46,201 nucleotides of DNA, from contig CAJNOQ010000576.1 of NCBI GenBank assembly GCA_905250885.1, forward strand, positions 1 through 46,201. The letters run 5' to 3'. The position numbers and the translations under genes are program-made. Source of the DNA: Didymodactylos carnosus (taxonomy: Eukaryota; Rotifera; Eurotatoria; Philodinida; Philodinidae). The notes below the pieces were generated by a model, which was given only the letters and a program-made list of their open reading frames with translations, did no database searches and was not told where the DNA came from. This document shows positions 23,390 through 34,730 of the stretch, piece by piece. Each line of letters starts with the position of its first letter. Position 1 is the first letter of the stretch.

Positions 23390-24565
23390 TTAAGGGTATC
23401 CCTCCCCTCATTTTGGGCTTTCTACAAAAATGCTGTGAAATAAAAATTAAGACTCACTAAGGCTTTATATTTTCAAAAATGATTGGAAACTCAATGGAGC
23501 ACTTTTGGTCTTTATTTCAAGCTTTTAACTATTGGCATACACGAGGTTTACAGAAAACTCGGGTTTTCATTGGAGCACATTATGACCCCCCTTAAATTTC
23601 ATCCGAACGAGTTAAAAATTTCACCATAGGTACTTAAGGTTATAGCGTAGAGGCATAATTTTGGAATTTTATTTTACTTTACTTTTTTTTCTTTACTGAT
23701 ACGGAATATTTTCTCTATAATTACGAAATTTTTCTTTACTGACTTATAGGAAAAATACTGGAAAACTCTCAAAACTCAAGTTTTTAAATTTTTAGAAACC
23801 CTATAACTCGGTAAACAAAGGTCTAAAATAAAATTCCAAAACTATACCTCTGCGCTATGAACTTGAGTACCTCTGATTCAATTTTTAACTCGATAGGATG
23901 AAATTTAAGGCGGATCATAATGTGGTCAAATGAAGCCCGATAGCAAAATATAATTTTCGGAAAAAGCGCATGTTGTACACCGGCTACTTTTTTCAGGGCA
24001 TTTCATATCTCCATGAAAACTCATCGGAAAATTCTGGAAAACGTCTCATTGTGAAGAAAACGCTTTCTTCTATCAAACTATGCGTGAGAAAATTTCCGAA
24101 TGTGCAGAAAAGGAGAGAAAAGTTTAAAAAACTAAAAAATTGAGCTTTTTTAGGCTTTAAAGAAAATACTTCAAAACTGCATAATTTTTGATAGGGGTGG
24201 GACAGCTCCAGTTCAGTTGTTTTTAAAAAAATTAAAATTGAAATAAAATCGATGAACCTACTTACATTAACTTTGTGTAGTGCGCCGGAGATGGATGGCG
24301 TATTCCTCTGACTAAACCAAGTCAACATAACTAGCTACATCAGTTTTATTATTTTAAATTCTTGAAAAGAACTGGTAATCAGTTTCAACGGGAACTGAAC
24401 TAGTGACCAGTTCTTAGGAACTGGAACTGTCCCACCCTACTTTTTGAAGAAAGATCGTGGAGTGCTGGGAGCCGTCTCATTTTAGCTCACACTTTCCGCT
24501 ACATTAGGCTATGTTCAGCTTAAAACCCAATTTTTTTTCAAAAAAGAGGGGATGGTACCCTTAAA
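23390..24565. mobile_element. TTAA-flanked element with inverted ends (piggyBac-like, tentative)
   Basis: The left end TTAAGGGTATCCCTCCCCTC and the right end, in complement TTAAGGGTACCATCCCCTC, bound a 1.18-kb segment. Each end begins with TTAA, which is the target of piggyBac-type elements, so TTAA may be the duplicated target. Inside are further inverted arms (about 23518-23690 against 23815-23965). The hAT MITE at 24192-24439 has inserted into this element, so the element is the older of the two. No transposase is present. The minus-strand frame 23993-24328 crosses both elements and is rejected as a gene. Confidence 0.55.
24192..24439. mobile_element. hAT-type MITE, copy 1 (248 bp)
   Basis: The left end TAGGGGTGGGACAG and the right end CTGTCCCACCCTA (complement TAGGGTGGGACAG) are terminal inverted repeats. 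The interior is rich in inverted AACTGG/CCAGTT words. Flanks are ATTTTTGA (24184-24191) and CTTTTTGA (24440-24447), an 8-bp duplication with one difference. Eight-bp duplications with TAGGGGTG-type ends fit the hAT superfamily. A second copy lies at 31670-32040. Confidence 0.8.
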
Positions 24566-24662
24566 TCGTAATAGTAAGAAATGAAAAACATCATGCCAAC
24601 ATTTAATCACACTTACAACTGTTGACGTGCTATTATTATGAAACTTGGGTGGAATAAAAAAA

Positions 24663-25757
24663 CGGAATGGCTATTGCCACGCTCGGGCGTGTGAACAAGG
24701 AGCTATTGCCACTCCCTGGGCGTGTCAACAAGGAGCTATTGCCACGCCCGGGCGTGTCATCAAGGAGCTATTGCCACTCCCTGGGCGTGTCAACAAGAAG
24801 CTATTGCCACTCCCTTGCCGTGTCTATGAAGACATAGTGCCTCGTTTCTCACACTAATCCCAACTGGTACATACGTGCAGGAGTCAAAAGTTGAATTCAA
24901 CTATTAATAGTTGAAAAATTATTTCAATTATTGAACTAGTCATTTATTCAACTATTCATTCAACTCGTTACTTCTGAAAATGAATAAAATAGAAACTATT
25001 CGACTTTTCAGATATTCAGTTGCAAAAAACGTTCCATACTTATCCAGTTTTGCATTGGAGGTGGTAAATTTTCCACTTGGACACGAATGAGGCAGGAGGT
25101 CGGGACGGAGGGGAGTAGGGGTGGTGAGAGTGAATGTAGAATTGAATTAACACTTGAATAATTGAATAGCTGAATAGTTGGAATAGTTGAATTGAACTTT
25201 TGACTTCTACACTACTCAACTAGTAATATTTATTAATATTATGTATATAGTATTTATATTAATATTTATTTTTTAAGGAAAACTGTATAGTGAAAAAGTA
25301 GTGAAGAGAAAAGACGGATGGCTTTCGAATTGTTTTCCAAAGTCTTGAAGTGAAGCTCTCTGGAAACGTTGAAGAAATAAAGATAAATCATGCCTTTATA
25401 TAAGAAAATATCTATCGGAAAAAAAATGTTAATCTATGCGGACGGGTATATTTTTTGATAAAAGTGAAATATAGGTATGAATCTCAACAGAGAAGACTAT
25501 ATAAATATCATTTTCTAATGAAGATAAATCTGCAGCCTCATTTTCAAGAATTGGGTATAAAAGAAAATTAGAGAAAAAAAAAGCAAAATATTATTTATGG
25601 TTATACTCAGTTAGTCTGTGAAAATGTATAAAACTGCTTGCTATGAACCTCAAGGAAAATATTCAGAAGATTTCTTCATCTTAGCACCTTGTTGACCCGC
25701 CCAAGGAGTGGCAATAGCTTCTTGTTGACACTCCCAGGAGTGTCAATAGACTCACCC
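24663..25757. mobile_element. foldback element with 32-bp hairpin-unit arrays, copy 2
   Basis: The left end is CGGAATGGCTATTGCCAC; the right end, in complement, is GGGTGAGTCTATTGACAC. Left units start at 24670, 24702, 24735, 24767 and 24800 (32-33 bp). The right array is at about 25687-25757. The palindromic core differs from copy 1: CACGCCCGGGCGTG and variants on the left, ACACTCCCAGGAGTGT on the right. The exact 9-bp repeat ATAAAAAAA flanks the element at 24654-24662 and 25758-25766. The interior contains another inverted repeat (24882-24940 against 25140-25205) rich in TTCAACTATT-type words around a G-rich stretch near 25085-25130. No transposase. Confidence 0.8.
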
Positions 25758-26799
25758 ATAAAAAAACTGCTGTGAGTGATTTCGTACGGACGGCTAAAAT
25801 GTATTGGCAGTTTCGGCTTTACTTTCTTTCAACGAGTACGCATGAATTTGTCACACTGTGATGAGAAAATATTATTTGAGTAGCAGAGTTGAATGGACGG
25901 GCCAATTTTATTTTATGAAATCCTTTTCGAGATGAGATAAGTCAAAAAGAGTTTTCATAAAGACTTTTGTACATTAAAAGTTTCAGTGTCAAAATCAAAC
26001 TTAAATCTAGTGGTGTAGGTAAGTTACAAAATAAATCATAACTTATAACTTATAAACTTCCGGTAAAGAATTAGACACAAAAATTACTCATACTGGCAAG
26101 ATACCCCATATGAAAACGCGACAGCATGAGTTTTCTGTGAAACGACTGAAACAGCATCCACTTTTCTCAAAATAATAAAATTTCTCTTTGTTTATCTAAC
26201 TGTTTATACTTGAAAAAGAATATATACTAAAGCTTCAAATTTTGTATCTAAGGATGGCAAATTTTACTTGGTCGATTACTTATGGCATCTGCCCAAACAT
26301 GTCTCACCAAAAAATATTCAATTTTCACTTCACAACTGATCGCGATCAGTTAACGAGAAACAGCGTAGTCTTATAGAAGGTATACGCTGTAAATACTGGA
26401 AGGGGATCGATAAGCGGCAAAATCGGTCCCCTCTCGGAGAATTATCCTATACAGGGATCTGGTGTGGTTTCTCTCCAACATTAAAACTGATACATTTCTA
26501 GACCTTAAAACACGCTTCCTGGTGTTCCTTGGCAAAATGTGTAAAAACTTAGAACTTCTTAGAGTGTTTCATTATTTCACCTCCTTTGCTCACAAAAACT
26601 CAACTATTATATATCATTCGATAGAGAATTTCTGAGAAGAGCACTCTTGCCCTACGACAAACCGTGCTACATCCAGTCTAACTGAATGTCCCAAAAAAGA
26701 TATCTTTCATATGTATTAAACGTGAATGATTCGCATTGACAAATATAGTTGATGATGATTGAAGTTAAGCCGGTTTTAAACCTTTTCATGAAGACATTA
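25758..26799. other. no gene seen
   Basis: AT-rich sequence with no recognised coding or structural feature other than the downstream target-repeat copy at 25758-25766. Confidence 0.35.
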
Positions 26800-27112
26800 T
26801 TATGAATAAAAATGAAAGACACCATTAGTATTGTTAGGTACTTTTGGTGAAGATGAAATGATTGATGCAGATGTCGATGCTCTATTTTTTCTATCTGCCA
26901 TATCATAATCATTTGAATAAGTTGATGAGGATGTTTCTGTTTGTCTAATTAGTAATGCCAATGATGAGAGTTGTGTTGGTTGTTGTTGAGGTGTATTAAC
27001 ATATGCTGTGACATGGACAGAAAACCATGAAACGTATATCGTACACATGTTGCTTGAAATGAGACCTATGCTTGCTCGTGAATGACGATACTTATAATAT
27101 TCTATCAAATCC
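26800..27112 (-). CDS. last exon of an unrecognised gene, low-complexity C-terminus
   Basis: The minus-strand frame opens after an acceptor-like TCTCTCCAG (27121-27113) and runs to TAA 26800-26802, about 103 residues. It begins with a mixed segment (EYYKYRHSRASIGLISS) that could lead out of a membrane helix, then a Q/S/T-rich tail (NTPQQQPTQLSS, STSASIISSS) typical of cytosolic tails. No upstream exon could be matched in phase; joining it to the dispanin-like gene at 27319-27747 does not work in any donor phase I tested. The whole frame is protein-like in composition, but the family is unknown. Confidence 0.45.
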
Positions 27113-27318
27113 CTGGAGAGATAACACAATAGAGCTAAGGATTTTGAGATTACACGGATGTTATTTTTTTGTTAGGTTTTGTAAAACAAACAAAAAACAT
27201 GAAGAAAACGCAATAGATCAGTTTGGATAAAAGAGTGTGTGATGGGAAATATGAAGTAGTCTTTCTCTACGGTCGGTTAAAAACAGTTTTTTGGCAGTTA
27301 ATTTGAGTACTGTTATGA

Positions 27319-27747
27319 TCAAGTAAGAGAGTAACCAGTTATAAATAAAAGACATACGAGAACAAAAATTACAATCCCAATCATAGCACCAATTATATTT
27401 GATACAATTAATAAATTAGATACTCTTTGAGAAATTTTATAAGCATCAATATATTCACCATTTTTAATCATATTTTTTATACGTCCACTGTAATATAATG
27501 CAGCACAAGGACCAATAATAAAAAAACATAGTATTGTTGATAATAATGCCCAAGTAAAATGATCTTTGATATCATCAGCAGTTAATTGTTTTGGTTCGAA
27601 TGTTTGAAGCAACTTTCGCTTCTTATATAATAAATTTTTCGTTGCTGTTTGTTTAAAACGTTTACGATGATTTTCTTTTTCCGATTCTACTGTATATATA
27701 AGCTCATCAACACTTGTGTTGATCTGATTTGCTTTTTGTATACGCAT
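27319..27747 (-). CDS. CD225/dispanin family membrane protein
   Basis: ATG 27747 is directly preceded by an in-frame TAA, so the start is well defined if this is a first exon. The protein has 142 residues. The first ~65 are polar and basic (KENHRKRFKQTATKN). They are followed by DHFTWALLSTILCFFIIGP, which matches the first, partly membrane-embedded helix of CD225 domains, then ALYYSGRIKNMIKNGEYIDA, the conserved loop with YSxxIKxxxxxGxYxxA spacing, and a second hydrophobic helix (IIGAMIGIVIFVLVCLLF) near the C-terminus. Dispanins/IFITM-like proteins sit in the plasma or endosomal membrane and affect membrane properties and fusion. A GTATGT donor-like site inside the second helix leaves open that the real C-terminus is spliced differently. 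It appears intact. Confidence 0.75.
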   Translation of the reverse strand: MRIQKANQINTSVDELIYTVESEKENHRKRFKQTATKNLLYKKRKLLQTFEPKQLTADDIKDHFTWALLSTILCFFIIGPCAALYYSGRIKNMIKNGEYIDAYKISQRVSNLLIVSNIIGAMIGIVIFVLVCLLFITGYSLT

Positions 27748-28977
27748 TTACTTGCTGCTAGAATAATAACATTAATAATGAAATCCCAAGAAAAGTTGGA
27801 TGAAATAGTCAGCTGTATAGAAGTGGTACAGCAAGATGCACTCGTCAAACCCTTCCTCTTGGATTTCATACTCTTTCTGTGTTATTATTATACATTCATA
27901 CAATTTAGTCATTTGGTAATTAAAGCAGATATTTGTCATAAGTACATGAACGTGCCTAGCACCGTAGAAGAGAAACGACGTTCTATCTCTGTTGTCAATA
28001 AAAACTCATTAATAATATGATAAGGTGCGGGAAATTCAAAATTCAAGTGGAAGGTTTCTTGGCGATATTTACACATGGTTAGATAGAGCTCGTTGAGCTG
28101 AATAAGAATATCTCTGTTTTACCCTTTGAAAAAATTTCTTAAGTGGAAACACTTAAAGTCTAAAAAATTTTGAAAATCCTTAAAACAGCCTAGTATTCCA
28201 GAATAAGTGAAAAAAAAACACTTTCTGCTTTGTAATATAGTAATAATTTTGAAATTATTTTATCGTTATTCTACATCAAAACGTGTTTTTAAATGATCTT
28301 AAATTAAAACGTTTAAATAGAAAATGACGATGGATCTCTCGAAAAAAGTGCTCCTAACTAATTTTGTACAAGCAACAACTTTCTCTAATCAAAAGATAAA
28401 ATCGATTATTTCCTGCCATTCTAACCATCACAGTGACATGGAAAAATTTACTTATCCTTTTTTCGGGATTCTGTTCGGGATTCTGTAAGATATTGCATTT
28501 TTGTTAAAATTATCAAGTTTTGTCTAAAAACTTATATATCATTTAAAACTCTAATTTATCTTGTATGATTTTACATAGTAGCGTATGAATTTTCAAAATA
28601 CATAGATTTCTTTCTTACATACAACTTTATCTTTAGTTTTACATGTAGACATAAAGGTGTGCTTTAGTGATATTCTGCCATTTTATTACTCATTTTTCTG
28701 TTAGGTAATATAAATTTATTTTTATTGACTGCTGATCTACAATCTTTGTAACGCGTACGTTGTCAAAACAACTGAGGATGCTTTGTATTGCTTTGTACTG
28801 ATGATCCACATAACAAAACAGATAAAAACTTGTATATTGGTTTGTATATTTATTTTTTTTTACACGATAAGGTTTTCGGTAGGTAGAAAAGTCTTAATTA
28901 GTATTAATAACATGATCTTTATAATAAAAGAACTGAGCATTGAGACGTAATTAGCAATTTTATTAAACAGACGAGCG
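27748..28977. other. no certain gene
   Basis: Two overlapping frames on opposite strands (27649-28020 plus, 27687-27869 minus) lie beside the dispanin gene. The plus one has a hydrophobic segment but no family match. The rest is AT-rich with no signal. Confidence 0.3.
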
Positions 28978-29136
28978 ATGATGATTCAGCAAATACCAGA
29001 TACGATTATTTCTACACTATATAATTCCTTTGATTATAGTTTAAAATATGTTGAGTTAATTTCAGAAAAGTTAAAAGAAAGTTCGTGCGCTATTAATGGA
29101 GAAGTTATGCAATTAGTGCCGGAAGATATAAGATGA
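28978..29136 (+). CDS. small open frame, possible first exon or gene remnant
   Basis: A 52-residue frame starts ATGATGATTCAG at 28978 and ends TGA 29134-29136. The composition is protein-like (IPDTIISTLYNSFDYSLKYV, AINGEVMQLVPEDIR) and an acceptor-like TTAAACAG lies just upstream. I recognise no domain, and there is no evidence that it joins the diacylglycerol kinase gene 1.6 kb downstream. Confidence 0.25.
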   Translation: MMIQQIPDTIISTLYNSFDYSLKYVELISEKLKESSCAINGEVMQLVPEDIR

Positions 29137-29633
29137 ATGTTTAGTTCGCACTTATGAAACCAAACCAAAAACCATTAAAAGCTAGTTTTTGAATAAATGA
29201 ATCTTTTCTCCTTTTAATCAATCATTCCTGGCATAATGATACAGTGGAGCCGGTAACTTCACAGGTTTTATTCCCGGCCTACCGTAGAAAAGTGAAACTT
29301 AAAATCGTCAAAACATACGCCTTCTTTCACACATAATTTGGTAATACACAATAATTCTTTATTTTACTAATTCGAATATAAAAGAACGAGTAACCTCTAC
29401 AACACAATCGGCACGATTTGTGCACTAAATGTACGGTCCATCCAAAAGTTTTCTGTGTCTTTCATCTAAAAATGGATAGACAGTACGAAGACATATGCAA
29501 GACAGCATTTTCGAAGATACAACAAATTTGTTTAATGAACGTTTTTTCGTGAAAGACACCTGTGGCAGACGCAAGTTTTAGAGTGTATAGTGAGTCAACG
29601 ATAATTTTACAGAATCGTATTTTATATGTTGTT

Positions 29634-29678
29634 CAAGGTTCATATGATTCATCTACACATTGAATCATATGAATCTTG
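29634..29678. repeat. 18-bp hairpin
   Basis: CAAGGTTCATATGATTCA at 29634-29651 pairs with 29661-29678 (17 of 18), loop 9 nt. Confidence 0.85.
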
Positions 29679-29954
29679 TTGAAAAGAAATCAATTTCGTC
29701 ACTCAGACAACGAGCTGAAAAAGAATGAGAAACATTCATTAGTCTATTTGTTTATGAGAACTATATATCATTCAGCTCTCTTTACACACTTCAGAAGTCT
29801 TTGCTCTATTGTTGTATGAAAATTGCTAAAACGATTCAGATATGGTTTCGTATACAACCAGTTAAGCGACAACAACACAATAGACAGACAAATGAGTCAT
29901 GATTAACAGAAAGGTGTTCTGAATTGTTGTTTTGTAAGGAAGGTTGATAACTTT

Positions 29955-30153
29955 GTAGACATTTTAATTTCTCTTCCAGATGGAAAGATGTTATTATTTA
30001 AATCTTTTGTAGTGTGTGACGTTTCGTTGCAGTTTACAATTTCATCAGACGAATATGAAATGATGAAGTTGTAAACTACAACGAAACGTCACACACTACA
30101 AAAGATTTAAATAATAACATCTTTTCATCTGGAAGAGAAATTAAAATGTCTAC
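29955..30153. repeat. 85-bp near-perfect hairpin
   Basis: The arms 29955-30039 and 30069-30153 are reverse complements with two mismatches, separated by 29 bp whose own ends are also complementary (CATCA/TGATG). A 14-bp direct repeat AGAAAGGTGTTCTG lies on both sides (29908-29921 and 30156-30169). It could be a very young foldback insertion or a replication-slip palindrome. Confidence 0.9.
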
Positions 30154-30169
30154 GAAGAAAGGTGTTCTG

Positions 30170-30758
30170 TCTCAGTTTGTATGAGAAGAAGTGCGCAATT
30201 AAGAGAAGGAATTTTATTGGCAAAGACTCGCTTTTGGTACGATGGATGGGTCAAAAGTCCTTACCGCAACTTAACTAAAGGTCATGTGAACTTATTGTTA
30301 CGTTTTAAAAATACCACAGTTAGTTATGACAGTTACGCCAGAAATCATGTGAGGTACAAAAGATGAGAAAGAAGTGAGCTAGCCTGTTTTTACATTATCT
30401 CTTAGCAAGTACATGAATGGAATTATTCTTTTCTGTTTTGCTTACTTCTCTTCCCATTCTAGACAATAGTGTAAATCGAAAATAACAAAAGCTCCACTTC
30501 AGTTCTTCTATCCTTCTTTTCTTTCTGGGTATCACGGCATGGTTTCAGGTATTACCGTTTTAGTTTTTGATAGTGTACTTGCATTACTAATAACAATAAC
30601 AGTGCTGTACCACCCCAACGAAAAAGTTAAATGTTTTAGAAATGAAAAGAAATATCACTGCTACGTTACGCTCCTTGTATACATAATATTTAAACTTGTT
30701 TATTTTAGTGTTGAATAAGATGAAGCTTTGTTAAATAAAAATAAAAAGCATTTTTGTT
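30170..30758. other. upstream region of the diacylglycerol kinase gene
   Basis: An open frame at 30181-30366 has no family signal. The remainder should contain the promoter of the kinase gene, but I cannot identify specific elements. Confidence 0.3.
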
Positions 30759-33700
30759 ATGAACACTCAAAGCCTTTCAAAAGAATTTGTGTATGGTGTT
30801 GATTGGAGTAGTATCGCTAAACCAACGTCACATTGTTGGTTCGAATGTCTACAGAAGATTAAAAGCATAAGAGATTCATCATGTCAATATCCAATTTGTA
30901 ATATTCAAACTATTTCATTATTAATTACTACAGATGCGACGCATTCAGTGTTTAATCAAAGAGAGACTACTCTATTGCAGTGTGCGTCATGTTCATTAAT
31001 CATACATTCTCATCATATTATGGATGAATTATCTATTGCAAGAATTCCATCATGTCGACTGTCATTTGTTAATGATACGATAGACGCATCACATTTCGAT
31101 AAACATTATTGGCAAGATATAAATGTATTAAAATATCGCTGTAATTGGTGTAAAAGAAAATCCAATATCTTGCCGTCATCAGATAATTGCAGGATAGCAA
31201 GGTCACCAATGAATACAGAATGCTCAAGTGCAATAACATGTTTATGGTGCTCACGTTCGTATCATCGACAATGTTTTGAAAAAGAAGTAAATCCGAAGTT
31301 GAGAAGTGATTGTGATTATGGTGAAATGAGGTAAAATAATTAGATACTGCTGGTTTACAAGATCTGTGTAGAATAGACTAATCTTATGCTGATGTTCTGA
31401 CTCATTTTTCATGAGATTCGACTTAAAAAATCTGTTTTTGACTGATAAAAGAAATTTGAGTTTAATCTAAGTTAATTCGAAATTAACGATACAGTCTTTT
31501 TAACTTACATATAAAATTAGCAATTGATAAAATCCACACTATATTCAATAAAGGACGGGATGCAGTAAGAACGAGAATCGGCCCCATTTTAAATTTTCTC
31601 GAAAGATGTCTATGAAAGAGCATGTGATTTTATGGTGTTCCAGATCCCTGGTTTCCCTTCGGACTTGATTAGGGGTGGGACAGTTCCAGTTCCTATTGTT
31701 TCTAGTAACTAGTTAAAAGAACTGGTGACCAGTTACCGTTATTAGTAACTGGAACTGGTGACCACTTACTATTTTCTTCATAATCAAGATGTAGAAAAGT
31801 TGATGCTCATCTATCTTGTTTTTTATACTGTAATAAACTCATCTAGCTCAGTTCCTACAGACAATACTGATACTTTAATGTGAGTGTTCCTATACTACGG
31901 GAAGCGCCTTTAACTGTTTAAAGAAATTACAGAGGAACAGACATCCACTTAGAGATGTAAAATTATGGTGATTTGAAGGAACAGTAAGTGGTTACCAGTT
32001 CCAGTTACTAGTAACGGGACCGGGAACTGTCCCACGTCTAGACTTGATATCTGTGAGAAAATCGATTAGCTTTGACCAATAGCTCCGTGAACCCATTGCG
32101 ATGTGTTTTTCGTATTTTTCTCAGAACGAAACAAGTTTGAAGAAAAGTCTTATCCGTATAGACTCAAAATTCTCAGTCCAGTCGATGGACTGAAAAAGTC
32201 TAGTCCAGTCCAGTTCGAGTCCATGAAAAACAGTTTTTTCAGTCCTTGGACTCTAAAAACGTAATCCATTCCAATCCACAATACAAAACTACCTGTTTTC
32301 CTCGATTCAAGTGAATTCAAAATTTTTTTTCGAGTACAGTCCAGTCCGGGTCCATAAACTTCAAAAATTTTCAGTCCAATCCCGTTTATGTGGACTGGCC
32401 TGGACTATGGACTCAGGCTAGTCCATACGGAGCTCTGCTATATAACACTCTTTTGCGACAGAAATGAATTCGTTCCACTATGATCCGTAAGCGGTATATA
32501 TTGTCTTGTTGATGTCAGATTGTTAAACCGTCTTCTGATATCGTGTGAGGGATTTTCGGAAACAAAAATTACAATCCCACAAAAATTACAAGCCAATTGC
32601 ATGATATGAAGATATGCTTGCTGTTATACTAAACTAAGAAAAATTTACTCATTTGCTTCCTGTTCCTTTCAGAAATATAATCGTTCGTCCACAATGGATA
32701 AAACACATTCCACATGAAAAACCATATCCATTTAAAGCCAAAATGAATGAAAAGCGTTCGTCAGATTTGAGTGAATCCTATTCGCCAGTACTTATATTTA
32801 TCAATATACGCAGCGGAGGGCAAACAGGAAGAGTAATTTACCCAAAACTGTTGAAGATCTTAAATCCTAGACAAATATTTTTAATAGATAATAATCAGAC
32901 AATATTTCAAGCATTAGAAATTTATAAAGATCTAGTAAATACTCGTATATGTGTGTTCGGAGGTGACGGCAGTGTAGGATGGGTAATATCCAGATTAGCT
33001 GATTTTTATCAAGGATTATCTAACCCAGCGGTCGGTATTTGCCCGCTTGGAACAGGGAATGATTTATCTAGAGTTTTAAACTGGGGTGCTGAATGTGATA
33101 CTACACATTTAAAAAGAAGATTAATACAAATTTCAACAGCTCGTCAACTACCATTAGATCGATGGCGTGTTGAATTAGAAGTAATTGCCAATAATACTAA
33201 TGATGAACATCATAGTATAGTCAAAAATCAAGATTTTGTTGCAGAAGATTATAATAATAACAATAATCGTTATTCATCATTGCATACAATGAATGTTCCA
33301 AAATTTATTCGTGAAACAAATCGTCCGTCATATCAAAATCATACCAAATTACCAAATTCTTATTTCATTGATTACATGTCTTTTGGTTTAGATGCTGCTG
33401 TTATATTAGAATTTCATGATCGTCGAACACGTAAACCAGAAAAATTTACTAGTCGTTTAAAAAACAAACTTATATATATAAATGAAGGCCGCAAATACGT
33501 CGGAGACTTCGCCATGGGATTTATGAGGCGATGGGATCTGAGTGGTTATATTAGATTAATATGTGATGATGTCAATTTTACAAATTCTATGCATAATTGT
33601 CATACACTTGTTGTATCGAATATTCCAAGCTATGAAGCTGGCACAAATCCGTGGGGAGAATCACCTATTTTTCCGATGGCCACTACTAATTTGATATTCG

Positions 33701-34438
33701 ATAAAACATCTATGAATGCTTTAAAATTAAATAAAAATGAAGATCGAGGAGAACCAAACCCATCTGTAAGTGTACATGATTGTAACTATCAATACAAAAG
33801 TTACTGTTGAGAACCCTCTATTATATTTGAACAGAGGATGGTATAAATCGAATTTTCTTCCTTGGATAGAGTACGGTCTAAAAAACCATATCTCAAATAT
33901 AGTTTATATGCATTCTAGTTCAAACTTTAGGCAAATAATGAGGAACACCAAAAGTAGAGTGCAACCATTCAACATTCAAAATATTTTTTCTCAAGCAGGA
34001 TGAAACTAGTTTTTTAAGTTATACTATAATGTTTTACAGTTATATATCAAGCTTTATTCAAGGCAGAAAGAATTCGTTCTCTCAAATACCTTGATCAACT
34101 ACAGTCAATTTCTAACGACTATTTTTGTATCATAGGTTCATCTACATAACATTGAGGAAGCTTCGTCAGAAGTAACAATTATACAATCGAAAACAAAGAC
34201 TGAAATTGGTCGACAAAACTTTGGCGACCAAAAACTCGAAGTTTTCGGACTTACAGCCACAGATTTGGGTCTTATACACGTCGGATTTCGTGGTATACGT
34301 ATCACGCAATGTAGTCAATTAAGAATTGAGCTGGCAACACCAATGACAGTCCAGATGGATGGTGAACCATTTTACATCCCTGCTCCTGTTGCTATCAAAA
34401 TCACACATTCTGGTCAAGTGATGGTACTACGTCATTAG
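30759..34438 (+). CDS. diacylglycerol kinase, epsilon-like
   Basis: Three exons join in frame: 30759-31330, 32673-33765 and 34136-34438, about 655 residues. Both introns (31331-32672 and 33766-34135) have GT..AG ends. The N-terminal ~190 residues carry cysteine/histidine pairs of two C1-type zinc fingers; the second reads NWCKRKS.., CLWCSRSYHRQCF, ending CDYGEM before RNIIVRPQWI across the splice, much like the epsilon type. The catalytic domain follows: FINIRSGGQTGR, the ATP-binding GGDGSVGW (residues about 287-294) and PLGTGNDLSR. The accessory domain with KLEVFGL and MDGEPFYIPAP completes it. It phosphorylates diacylglycerol to phosphatidic acid at membranes, linking phosphoinositide turnover and lipid signalling. 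An Asn-rich insert near 33255 is unusual. It looks intact. The long first intron carries a hAT MITE and a second palindromic repeat. Confidence 0.88.
31670..32040. mobile_element. hAT-type MITE, copy 2 (371 bp), in a kinase intron
   Basis: Ends TAGGGGTGGGACAG and, in complement, TAGACGTGGGACAG. The perfect 8-bp duplication GACTTGAT flanks it at 31662-31669 and 32041-32048. Inner sequence has repeated GTAACTGG/CCAGTTAC words, as in the copy at 24192-24439. It is inserted in intron 1 of the diacylglycerol kinase gene and leaves the splice sites intact. Confidence 0.9.
32153..32430. repeat. palindromic element rich in GTCCAGTCC words
   Basis: The outer ends TCCGTATAGACTC and, in complement, CCGTATGGACTAG form an inverted repeat. 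Within, TCCAGTCC/GGACTGGA words recur on both strands near 32176-32270 and 32338-32420. No convincing target duplication. It lies in the same intron as the MITE at 31670-32040, so the intron has grown by at least two insertions. Confidence 0.6.
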
Positions 34439-34508
34439 AAACAGAGGAGATTTTTTTATTGCCAGAAAAATTGAGCTGACGAGTCGTGAGTTTTTAAAAC
34501 AAAACGTT

Positions 34509-34730
34509 TTAGCAAACAACAGATAAATAAGACGATATATGATCGGACAATAAATCATTGCAGGAATATCTCGAATTGTATTTCTCATTCATTTGATTTC
34601 TAATATCTTGAATCGAGACGTCGGCCAGTCCACTTAATGGTAGACTTTTATGCCAGAGTTGAAGTGCAAATGCGGCTGAAAGTAACACTACTATATTGTA
34701 GAGGATAATCAATAATTTATAAAAGTGCAT
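34509..34730 (-). CDS. small open frame with an N-terminal membrane or signal segment
   Basis: A 73-residue minus-strand frame begins MHFYKLLIILYNIVVLLSAA, a strongly hydrophobic stretch that fits a signal peptide or anchor, followed by a polar part (SIQDIRNQMNEKYNSRYSC). It ends 70 bp from the kinase stop, convergent with it. The composition is protein-like; the family is unknown. It may be the first exon of a secreted or type II membrane protein whose other exons are missing. Confidence 0.4.
   Translation of the reverse strand: MHFYKLLIILYNIVVLLSAAFALQLWHKSLPLSGLADVSIQDIRNQMNEKYNSRYSCNDLLSDHISSYLSVVC

Noticed and set aside
23993..24328. Minus-strand open frame of 111 codons
   Set aside because: It spans the border between the TTAA-flanked element and the nested MITE, and its composition follows homopolymer runs.
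24663..24840. Regularly spaced ~32-bp repeats suggesting a CRISPR array
   Set aside because: The units are contiguous with no unique spacers, there are no cas genes, the host is eukaryotic, and the units occur in inverted arrays flanked by direct repeats.
26800..27348. Joining the Q/S-rich exon to the dispanin-like gene as its last exon
   Set aside because: All donors tested in the dispanin frame are in phase 0 or 1, while the exon needs phase 2, so the join gives an early stop.
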